The translations under genes and the position numbers were made by a program. Shown in pieces: positions 36,901-46,800 of a stretch of 64,000 nucleotides of DNA (within the stretch, counting starts at the first letter, position 1; each line of letters opens with the position of its first letter). The stretch covers positions 8,919,501 through 8,983,500 of the forward strand of contig NC_064043.1 in assembly GCF_932526225.1 (NCBI RefSeq), given 5' to 3'. Source of the DNA: Nematostella vectensis (Eukaryota > Cnidaria > Anthozoa > Actiniaria > Edwardsiidae). Below the pieces are notes generated by a model. That model saw only the letters and a program-made list of their open reading frames with translations. It was not told the origin of the DNA and searched no databases.

Positions 36901-39258
36901 AGTCGCCATAAACTGTGAGACAACTGTCGCAATAGGAGTGCTCTCTGAAATGTGTATATTCTGGTCATGTGACCTGAACACTGGGTGGTGTCGGTTATGA
37001 AGCTTTGCAGTTGCAAATATCAGAGGCTGTAAACTGGAGTATGACTTTTGCTCTTGTTTTATCTTTAGAGCTTTAGCATAGAGGGGTGAGTCCACACATT
37101 TGGTACTGACATGATTCTGCAGCTTTCTCGCTTGCCGACCACCCACAATACTAATCTTAAGTATAACAGGGTGTGTATCAGGGCTTTCCTGGATACCATC
37201 AGTGGCTTTGATGATAAGTGTGAATTCGCGCTGAAGTCCACGCAAACTTCTAGCAGTTCTCAGCTCTCCTGTCTTGGGATCAAGGGAGAATGCTTTGCCT
37301 GTGTTTCCGAATGTTGACTTGTACATAAGGCTCTGATCTTTATCACTGATGTCGATGTCTATTGCTGTCACTGTTGTGATGAGAACACCTACTGGTGCAT
37401 TGCGATCAACAAGGATGTTACACTTAAACTGTTTCAATACTGGTGCATTATCATTCATTTCCTTGACTCTCATTTTGACCAGTGTTTCAGTCTCCCTTCT
37501 CAGAGGGGTACCAAAGTCTGAAGCCCGTACTTGCAAGTTGATAAACTCTGGCAGTCCTGTGTCCCTGTCAAGGTTAGTGGTCGTTCGGATGATACCTGTG
37601 TCTGGTTCAATTTCAAATGGTACAGGTCTTAGGTTAGCCAGACTGTAATGCACTTTACCATTTCCCCCAGAATCCAGGTCTTCTGCAGATACTGTAAACA
37701 CTGATGTTCCAGGGGTCAAATCCTCGTACAAATCCTTTCTATATTCGGGGGCCTTGAACTCTGGATCGTGGTCGTTAGCGTCCAGGATATTAACAACAAC
37801 AGGAACAGTGGAAATTTTCCTGGACTGTAGAGGAACACCATCAAGAGCTGCCACCGTAAGATCAAATCTCTGCCTGGATTCATAATCCAAGTCACCTTTG
37901 GTGTAAATTTGACCAGTTTTAGAATTGATCTCAAACTTCCCCAGTTCATTTCCTCTTGTGATGACATACATAATATTCCCATTGGAGCCTGCATCCGTAT
38001 CTGTAGCGAGGACACGTAAAACAGGTGTATGGATTGGAGCTAGTTCAGATAGATTAGTGATGTAGCGACTCTGGTTGAATTCCGGGTTGTTGTCGTTCTC
38101 GTCAAGGACGTTCACCCTCAAGACATAAGAGCCATTTCTTACCGGTGTCCCCTTGTCGTATGCTGTCAGAGTAAGGTTGTATCCAAACGGAGCCAATTCC
38201 CGATCTAATGGTTTGATAACCTGAACAGCGTAATCATTCGGCGAGGATTTGATGCTAAATGCCCCATCCAAATTGCCAGATGTTATCTCAACGCGATCAA
38301 TATCTCCATTACTGCCCTTGTCTTTGTCAATAATCCCTAGCGTTGCGTAAACAATACCGCTCGTTCCCTCGCTCACACTTTGCAACTGTGTTTTCACAGA
38401 GAATTCTGGCGAAAACTGATTTACAGCTTGTACATTGACTATTAGCTGGCAGTTACGTGAACTTTTCGGTTTGGAGGGAGGGAGAGCTCGATCACGTGCA
38501 ACCACGGTCAATCTGTGAATTCGCGCGGAGTTCGATAACTTTTGCGCTACTGAAACAACTCCAGAAATAGGATTAATTGCGAATGATGTTGTTTTTTCTT
38601 TGAAGGAATAATAAATAAGGCCATTTGGCCCTACATCAGCATCCACTGCTTCTATTCTTGCAATAGAAGTATGCATTGGAATGTCTTCTGGAATCGTTTT
38701 CAAATATTTTTTCTTCAGAAATATAGGGCGATTGTCATTTGAGTCATCCACTGTGATGTTTACTTTAGTTCTATCAAGAGTTCTTTTAGTCCTTTTGTCC
38801 TGTACTACAACATTTAATTCATAACTAGCAACGCTTTCCCTATTAAGCCGCTTGCTAGTTTTAATATCCATAAAATTGAAGTCAGATACTTGCCGCGAAT
38901 CAACGGAAAACATGCCTTGCTCATTTCCACTGATGATAATGAAATCGACATGATTTTTGGAGTAAACCCCCATTTTCAAGTCACACTTTACGGGTGTTCC
39001 AATAGGAGTTATCTCCGGAATAAAAGCTGAATAAATTCCTCCACTTGTGAACTTAATCTCCTCTGGATTTGATGAGCGATATTCAAAGGAATATGTAGGA
39101 ACGACATCCGTTATTACAGTTATCGGGCGCCTCGCATCCGACTGTCCTTGTTTGCTCGGGCTGTCTTTCTTTTTGCCCTCAGAAGTCCCATAAGACATTC
39201 TCAGCAATAAAAACACCACTAACAATATACGCGTGGAATCCATCTTGTTGGACAACAT
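17865..39258 (-). CDS. FAT: FAT1/2/3-type giant protocadherin
   Basis: Single-pass adhesion receptor of the FAT family, involved in cell-cell contact, planar polarity and actin organisation. Fifteen coding exons on the minus strand: 34719-39258, 33888-34414, 33472-33675, 29972-30301, 29055-29896, 27907-28253, 26345-27393, 24716-26153, 22623-24481, 22110-22362, 21447-21596, 21086-21246, 20449-20716, 19742-20054, 17865-19482. All junctions are GT-AG and in phase, totalling 13899 nt (about 4632 residues). Order: signal peptide, about 34 cadherin repeats, FAT membrane-proximal block, one EGF-like unit, LamG, six EGFs, membrane span, 332-residue tail. The block LDVVIAVRKRR through CRAQDCPTYLVC to SHSCTC, the single LamG and tail motif YHWDYTDIPE match FAT1/2/3 rather than FAT4. 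The Met at 39243 is an alternative start. An acceptor at about 39281 suggests a 5' non-coding exon. Confidence 0.95.
18945..22834 (-). other. FAT membrane-proximal block, EGF, LamG and EGF domains
   Basis: After the last cadherin repeat comes the FAT-specific segment (22110-22830). It is followed by an EGF-like unit starting RGCGAIQKC (exon 21447-21596), a LamG domain across exons 21086-21246, 20449-20716 and the start of 19742-20054 (ends GFKGCMQNLNVNG), then six EGF repeats. The last repeat begins VDECQSNPCLNDG and has the calcium-binding pattern. Confidence 0.9.
30302..33471 (-). other. Largest FAT intron (3.2 kb)
   Basis: No in-phase coding exon found. It is AT-rich. It holds a 222-bp open frame at 30854-31075 behind an acceptor-like site, rejected as a FAT exon because the phase does not fit, and degenerate repeats at its 5' end (33200-33470). 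Confidence 0.5.
33230..33470. repeat. Degenerate tandem repeat with ttggtcattt-aacaag motifs
   Basis: Three to four weak units share attggtcatt, aacaagggtt or aacaagcgtc, and catcgaaaggggttc or catctaaaggggttc. They end at the donor side of the FAT exon 33472-33675. Confidence 0.55.
39180..39258 (-). other. FAT N-terminus and signal peptide
   Basis: MLSNKMDSTRILLVVFLLLR: a charged start, then a hydrophobic core and MSYGTS. It reads as a standard signal peptide whichever of the two Met codons (39258 or 39243) is used. A Lys-rich stretch follows (GKKKDSPSKQ). Confidence 0.85.
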
Positions 39259-40130
39259 AGCACACTTTAACTGGAGCTGAAATTATAGAAAAAACAACGC
39301 AAGTCATTAACGAAATCACAACAACTTTGCAAGCAATTAGATCGGAATTCGCTTGAGTTCCGTTTGTACCTTTCAGCTGGGTCTCCAAGATAACTCAATT
39401 GACGCCAGAAATAGATACAGTACAGAACCCATAGTTGAAAGATTGTATTCCCAAACGAGAGCAAAAAAATGAAAAGGATCCCCGGTCGTTTGTGAGGAGA
39501 GATATCAAATCTAGTAAAGCCCCTTCTAGATTCAACAGTTGACAAGTTCTAAAGTCCCGAGTAGTGAACAAATGACCCTCAAAACTCCCTTGGGACACTA
39601 CATTCCACAGGGACGTGACAGACAACCTAATTGACGTTTCTCCATAGTAACAGGCCATTCAAATGCTAATACCGGAAGTAGTCGGAATATCTTTGGTGCT
39701 TGTCATGAGATGGCGGCTAAAAAGGTTGGCTTCTGAGGAGAGTGCCAATAAAAGTTATACATTGCCTACACTTCCGAGAACCTAAAAGGACTCGAACTTC
39801 AACGGTTCGATTTATTTAATTTTCGCGTGATATACAACACTTGTTCGACCCACATTCAATGTCATCTAACAAGCTTTGCCAAGAAAGCTGTTATTATAGT
39901 TTTATGAAAAGTCAATATGCCAAAATACTTCAGTAGCGTGACAGACTATAGAATCAACTACAAGGCAAAAAAAAATAATAATAACAGGGAAGTGCGCGCA
40001 CTAAATTGACGCTTCAAAGCCAGAAAAAAAATGTAATAGACGCTTACTCAAAGGATTAGTTAGATCATTAGAGAATTCATTGTTGTAATGTATTGCGTGT
40101 TATATTTGCTTTATTACAGCTGGGGCTCGG
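39259..40130. other. Upstream region of the FAT gene
   Basis: Presumed 5' UTR and promoter of the minus-strand FAT gene. No certain TATA or other element is seen. A minus-strand acceptor-like ataatttcag near 39281 suggests that the 5' UTR is split. Confidence 0.45.
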
Positions 40131-40421
40131 ATGACTTCTAAAGACAAGTTTGGGCTTGTTTTTAGATTTGCTACGTGTTCACGCGAGCATGAAATCGCCG
40201 AACAAAACAACATTGTCTGTCGGCAACTTAAACCAGAATCCACGGCAAAACTATTGTTAAAATCACTAGTGTTTGTGTTCTTACTGGTCTTTCTTACTAT
40301 ATTTTGGCAAACAACATCGACAAACTTGTCAAGTTATTCGTTTGTTGCTCAAAATGAACAAAAGGTCTTTTATCGAATCACTTACTTTGCCGACAGATGG
40401 ACACAATGCGTAGAAGACTAA
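40131..40421 (+). CDS. Possible small membrane protein or exon (uncertain)
   Basis: A 96-residue frame with one hydrophobic segment (LLKSLVFVFLLVFLTIFW) after a basic, Cys-containing N-terminus, so type II topology is possible. It is preceded by an acceptor-like tttattacag. I do not recognise the family. It may be a chance ORF, a small single-exon gene, or the first coding exon of a longer gene divergent from FAT. Confidence 0.2.
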   Translation: MTSKDKFGLVFRFATCSREHEIAEQNNIVCRQLKPESTAKLLLKSLVFVFLLVFLTIFWQTTSTNLSSYSFVAQNEQKVFYRITYFADRWTQCVED

Positions 40422-42598
40422 CAAACTACCAATAATGTAAATTTCACTTAGCACAGTAGAAATATCCAAAGAAAACAGCAAAACTCGACAGAGTTTTAGG
40501 AACGTCAAATAACTTTTTCAGACGGTGACATATCTATCTAAAAACGCATTTGCTAGTCATCCAACACTGGCAGTTACATTTAACAAGATGGGTATATAAT
40601 GACAATGACGGAAAAGTATAATTTCAAATCAACTGCTAAAGCTGTTGGCTTTTAATTTGTTTTTCCCGGTAGAAAAGAAGATAATACGGCTTGTAGGTGG
40701 ACGATAAAGTAGATAGGAAAATCACCGAAAACAGGTCCATCTTTTGAAAACGCGAGTAATGCTAGTTAATTTATCACCACTGTATTCGCCTTTTTCGAGA
40801 GAAAATTCGCGGATAGTTCCTAACCACACCATAGCCGCTATATGGATACGCCTGCATTTGTGTATTTTTTTCCGCTGTGTCTACTTGTACGGCTTCCGGT
40901 AAAGGAGGAAAAAAAAACTAGCTGCACGGCTGTCTCCAGTTTTCTCGATTTTTAGCCTAAATAACAAGTTTCTGGCTTTAAAACACTTCCACGATTATTT
41001 AGAACAGCCAAGCGACGATTTCTAGCCTGAAAAGCTATGCAACAAGCGGCCCCAAAATGCTCGGCAAAGTATGAACGAAGCGTGGACACAGCGATATTTT
41101 TCTTCACGCCAATTTCGATAAAAGTTTCTGAAAAGGGGGTAATATGGATTCAATCAAGCATATTTTTATGCCATTTTATTTAGTTATTCTACTCTCATTT
41201 CCGAAACCTTACTAAACTCGAATATTGGCCTTCTTAGACTCTAAGGTCAAGGTTGTGAATAATTTTAGTCTCACTCTGATGATACAGAAAGTATCACGAA
41301 TGTAGCAATATTATCACGTGGAATTTTTTTTTTGCCTACCTCAGAACTGACACCGAATGTGATAAATAAAGAGATATGATACAATATTTTAGCATATTTT
41401 TGCTTTTCTTTTTACCCGTCAGCTTAATTAGGCTCTGTGAAATAATTCTAATAAATCACTAAAAAGCACTTAATTAAGAAGTATGTGACTATTGCAGTTA
41501 AACTAGCGCAGTGGAAAACGAACCAAATCACCTATGACATATAACTAGCAATATCATATTTTATTAGCTAGCTTGGTGAACGAGCGGCCTACTAGCTTTG
41601 CAGTTTTAATTTGTAGCTATATTTCAAAGCAGTCCCACATATAGATTAACAGAATGAAGCACGGGTGCGACATTTGTTACAATCTTAAACCAAGAAAAAA
41701 TACATAAAGCCAGATAATAATGTTTGTGAGCTCTCAAGGCTTATTTTCATTTGAGCTCCTTATTTCAATAACATCCGGCTCTGACACGCAATTTCTTCGA
41801 TGATTTGTACAACAAAGTCTGTTCCGAATTTGCTAGATCCGAATTTGCTGGACAAACAATTGCGTAACCGAAGAGCTCTTTCGTCAAATTTTCTTACCTG
41901 AAAGATCTGCTCAACGCTCGTTATAAAAGTATTGTCGTTTTTCTCATGTAACTTTGGAATGATTCTATATCCTCTGGTAGGCCTGTTGTCCGCGACGGCC
42001 TCTGTTTTTATTCCCAAGCATACAAAATGAAGGATATAAAGGCTCGAACTGAAAAACGCTGAGTATGTTTCACAGCAGAAAGGGCAAGCGAATGTCACAC
42101 TTTGACAGTCCACCACCTCCAATCAAATGATGATAAAAACAGCACTAGCTACCCACTTGATTTATAGAAAGCAATTTGGAGACGTTGCTTGGTAGCAGGA
42201 GTTAGAAAAAAAACATAGCCGACTTAATTCATAGAAAACAAAAAAATATAACGTGTTTTTTAAAAAAATGAAAAATTCCTGCAAGGCTCGATAGAGGTTT
42301 CAGAGCCAAGGCCATTAAAGTTTATCTTCCGTGATGTTAATCAAATTGCAGAACTCAATCAACAGGCGCGTGTTGTTCACTTGGATAACACAGTTGTTTT
42401 TGTGCTGCTGTTGTATTGATTTAGGCGCTTGTTTGTAGGAGAAAAACCCGGCGGTCTGTCTATTATTCCGCCCGTACCTCATGCTGTCTAAATGTTCAAC
42501 CGATGTGTTGGGGTGTCTCTGATTTGAAGCCTAGTCGCACGCAATCGTGGGGATCGATATCCTATCGGTTTGACCGATCTAACACTTCGCTAGCTTAG
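40422..42598. other. Intergenic region, no confident gene
   Basis: AT-rich, with one 120-codon minus-strand frame at 41760-42122. That frame contains a good donor-like site (ctttcag/gtaagaaaa near 41899) but no recognisable domain. Confidence 0.5.
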
Positions 42599-43800
42599 CC
42601 TGTACAGGACCCGAAATGATCCCAGGACCCGAAACGATCCCAGGACCCGAAATGATCCCCAAAAGTACCCCAAATGATCCTGGGACCCGCGAAACGATAC
42701 CGAGGAGTCCCCGAAATTAACCCCAAGGAATTGCGGTAATGGACAAAGGGAAAGCAGAAGAAATACTTGCAATTCTTGAAGCATAATTAAGGATTAACAG
42801 CGACTCAATTTCTAAACAACGTGACTTAAAAATATTAAATTCCAATACAATACTTCTATTTATTACATTGCCCGGCGTTAAACACATAAACAGAGTCCAA
42901 AACAAATACACAACTTTCAATTGCTACTGAAAGGAATACAGCATAAACATAGCACAGCTTTGCTCAGATCAACCAAACTCTCGACCTTCCATCACACTCT
43001 AAACATTTTGCGGTTCCGACACATGACTCTCATTTCCGGTAAACATCACCCCTAAAAATTAATATTCATTTGACAACCAAACATGTATTTCACCACGAAA
43101 TTCTTGTTTACACGAGCGAATATTTACCGACACATTATATTTAGGCAGCCGGTTTGGCCGAGAAGATGGAACGACAAAAGCACACTGAGTAATACACTCA
43201 AACAACCAACCCATCTACTACCGATGCAAAATATTAAGAGGATGTGGCATTTGTTGAAAGCAATATTATGTGAGTTTTAAATTTCCTCATGTAGTCGTGC
43301 GTACACCCCGGCATGATCTCATGATAGGATAGGTCTTTCATTCGCCGAATAAAAACATGCAAAAAAATAACCTTAACCCATTTCGCTTCCTATGAAAAGC
43401 AGCATGTCTTATCCTTTCTTTTTGGCTTTTTATGTAAAAATGATTTATCTACACCGTGTTCTTCAAATTACTATCACAGGAATTGTTAGTTGACCCCAAT
43501 TTCTGACTCAACCACTGTATTTCCCCCGCAGTCGTATATTAATATCTTAATACTATAGTTTTAGTTAATGTAAATTTCCTTTTAATAACATAAATAAAGC
43601 TAAATGTTTCAAATGTTTTTAAAACTGAAAGCCAATCCTTACACATTCCTTTTGTTGTCCATTACTGCAATTCCTTGGGGTTCATTTCGGGGACTCTTGG
43701 GGATCGTTTCGGGTCCCGGGATCAGTTGGGGAACTTTTGGGGATCGTTTCGGGTCCTGGGATCGTTTCAGGTCCTGGGATCATTTCGGGTCCTGTACAAG
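42599..43800. mobile_element. Foldback element with about 147-bp inverted arms
   Basis: Left arm 42599-42746 and right arm 43655-43800 are near-perfect inverted copies. Each begins (read inward) tgtacaggacccgaaatgat and ends ggaattgc-gtaatggacaa. The arms are built from short tandem units of about 18 bp (ggacccgaaacgatccca). The 900-bp centre is AT-rich with no recognisable transposase. No clear target-site duplication is visible. Confidence 0.8.
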
Positions 43801-46800
43801 CCCTCTCAAAAAGAGATCATCTTAAAAATTATCAAAAAGTATTTCCACCCTAAACAGCTAACAATAACTTTGATAAAAAAGAAACGTTGGACTAGGGATT
43901 TTAATATTTGAAACGCATTATTTTTTTTCTGGTAATACAAATGTTTCGTTCCCTTACAGCCCACAGCCTCAGTGATAAATGTCACCCGGGTACGTAACAA
44001 GGGAAATATTGAAAGGAATAACAATCAGTTTTGCTAACTTGAATGCTCTTAAAGAGCGAGTGAGTAATGGTTTGAAAATGAGGTTCTCATCTCGCATAAT
44101 ATCATTCAAACCAAATGTCATTTTTTAATCAATTTCCTGTTAGAGGGAGGGGTCTTAAAAAAAACTCTTTATCGTGGAATAAGTCTAAACCTATTCTTAC
44201 GAAACCTTTAGCCTTTTTCAAAGGTTCAGAACCTATCATTAAGAAAAATGCCGGAAAGATAAGATACTCTAGAGACAGAGAGAGAAAGAAAGTCACCGAG
44301 AACTTCCGCAAAAACCAATATATAGAGTGACGTAATTCTCTGTTCAGCCAGAAAAAAAAACTTCATGAAATGCCGGTCATTTCTGCAAATTAATTCACTT
44401 ATTTCCTCGTTAAGGTCCTCGCAACGAAAGATAAAATTGTAAACTATTAGGGCAGGGAATCTTTAGGTTGTCGATTATTCGACGCTATATTTGCAATACC
44501 TTACATTATTAATAGTTTGTTTTACAGTCAAATTTACATTCCAAAAGTTGTATATTAGATTATACTCACCCAGGGCGAAATCTTATCAACCAAATATTCT
44601 AGTACTGTTCTAAGCAGTTTTGGAATGAAATATCATTTTCATAATGTGAAGTTTTTCAATCTGCGTTGTGGGGGAGCTAAATGATCAAGCAATTCACAAA
44701 GTAAAATGTGCTTAGCGGACAAGTGGCCAATCTTTAGATGCCATAAATACTTTGTATAACTTTCAGAAAATTCTTCTATGATTTTAATACAAATCCATTA
44801 CTTTCATCAGTTTAACAAATCACTCTTTCACAGTTTTATTGCATATCTGATCTCTAGACAAATACGAAGAGTTCAAATTTTTAATTAAGTACAATCCTTG
44901 TAACATGCTTTCGCTTTGCAAGCACGCGATGAAAAATTACGATATACTTATCATGGACAATCACACAAAACAATAGTAAAACTTAGCATTTAGTAATAAT
45001 GCTTTTCCTTTCTTATATTATTAGTTATCAACAAGGATAAGTAGTTATCTGGTTATCAACGAGCAATCCAAGAGGCTCGGGCCAGACTCTTTCGTAACGT
45101 TTTGACAAAACTCTTACAAAACATGCCTAAATAGAATTTAGCAAGTGTTTTGATTTTTTTGTATGATTAAATAAAACGCACAACCTACCTCAAAGGTTAT
45201 TCCAACGACTTTTCCATATCAAGACCGAATGATTTTCTACACAGAACTTCCAACATGTGACTTTAGCTCATTTGGTAGTGGTAGCTTTACAGTGAAACGT
45301 GACCGCTCTTCTGAAAGCCGTGTCACTGATGAGAACTTTACCGTACACAAAAAGCCCACGAATGCTCCAAAAATTCACTAATAAATGAGATTTGAAGGAA
45401 GCACCCGGAGCAAGTTATCCTAAAACGCTTAAATTCCAACTAACATCTTTGCGGTTTCCAGTGGACTGACGCTAGCAAAAAGAATGTTGCTTGCTTCACA
45501 AGCCAGTGCGCTCATGAATAAACTTTCAGCCTGAGGGCTTTGTATCACCGAAGGATATTTACTGAGGCTTTGTATCAATCATGCTCTGATATATATTGCA
45601 TTTATTAGCATACACCGACTGTTGACCAGCAAGGAGTATTAAAACTTGACCCCAGCCTCTAAAGACTGATATAATTCAATTAGAAATCAGGACAAGGGAA
45701 GACGACCAATTTTCAAACCAATCCATTTTTGTGATTCAAATGGCATCAAGAATATTTCGTGGTTTAAAGCGTTTGTGTTAGAATTAGGACCAATTTAGAG
45801 AAATTATCAGATGTGGTTTTTGTTTTCGGAATTTAAATAAGTATCCCACCCTCCTTGTTTTTCCAAGGAAGTATAAATGATGGGTAGTAAGACAAAGGGC
45901 AGGAAACGGGGGCTTGTGATGTTGCGTTCAACAAGCACGTTCCTAAACTCACAGGTAATCTAGGAATAGGAATGAGTTTTGGCAATGATAACACACTTAG
46001 AGGTTATTTTGTTTTCGAAAAACCTTGACTTTTCCAAGATCTTAGAACTATAAACACCTTGTTTTAATTGTCGACAGGGTTTCTGGCGTTTTGCGCCGCA
46101 AATTTTCACCATAAAGCTTTTCCCAGTAACGTTGCTTTGTCGGCTTTTAAACAAACCACTGCTGAATGCGCAGGTTGCGTAAAGAAAACGCTGTCTCTAT
46201 GTACACAAGATTAACAAAATCAAAGTGCTATGTGTACATAATAAATTTGTTTAAAGGACAATAAAAGCGCCTAATAAAAACCTGTGATTGACAGATCTTA
46301 CTACTTCAATTGGGATGCAAAATTCTCGGTAGAGGAAGAACAATAGTTGCTAAAACAGACGGAAACGTTATTGTTCTCCTGGTACACTTTAGATTCTGTT
46401 TAAGTTTTACCATTCTTACTTACGAATTTTCTTGAGATCATTATAATAGCTATGTTAAATGTGTTTAACATCTCGATGCAAACGACTATCAAATAGATGG
46501 GAAAAGTTTCTCTCATCTCTCACTCTCATCTCGCGATGGGAGGGGAGGGGATGAAAACAGAGCATCTGTAACTCTACCCTCGGTCTGCTAGACTTCTATT
46601 AGGTTTAACTATTTTTTGCACATATAATGGTTAAACCATCTATGTTATCCTTTCAGATATTATTGCACATATCCTGAAGTTTCGGTTGTTGATATTACCA
46701 AAGTTATGTCCGTGACAGGCAACTGAAGTATTTTGATATCCAAAAGAAACGTGAGCTAATTAGATACACAATAACTCGTATTGTAGTTACATTAAGAACA

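Larger units (their letters stand above)
22835..39120 (-). other. FAT cadherin-repeat region, about 34 repeats
   Basis: I counted 33 inter-repeat boundaries, giving about 34 repeats. Most carry calcium-binding DxNDNxP (for example DENDNNPEF, DANDHDPEF, DINDNSPIV, DVNDNSPEF) with upstream LDYE/LDRE and DxD. Degenerate boundaries include AVNQFSPEF, IQGNKPSKNAPVF, ENLPSSDLQF, DKETPVF and ERDARILHF, which probably bind less calcium. A non-cadherin linker with a Cys interrupts the series at about 36978-37150. The count is by eye. Confidence 0.85.

Noticed and set aside
45256-45330. tRNA A-box-like ttagctcatttggtagtggtagc
   Set aside because: No B box or closing acceptor stem follows.
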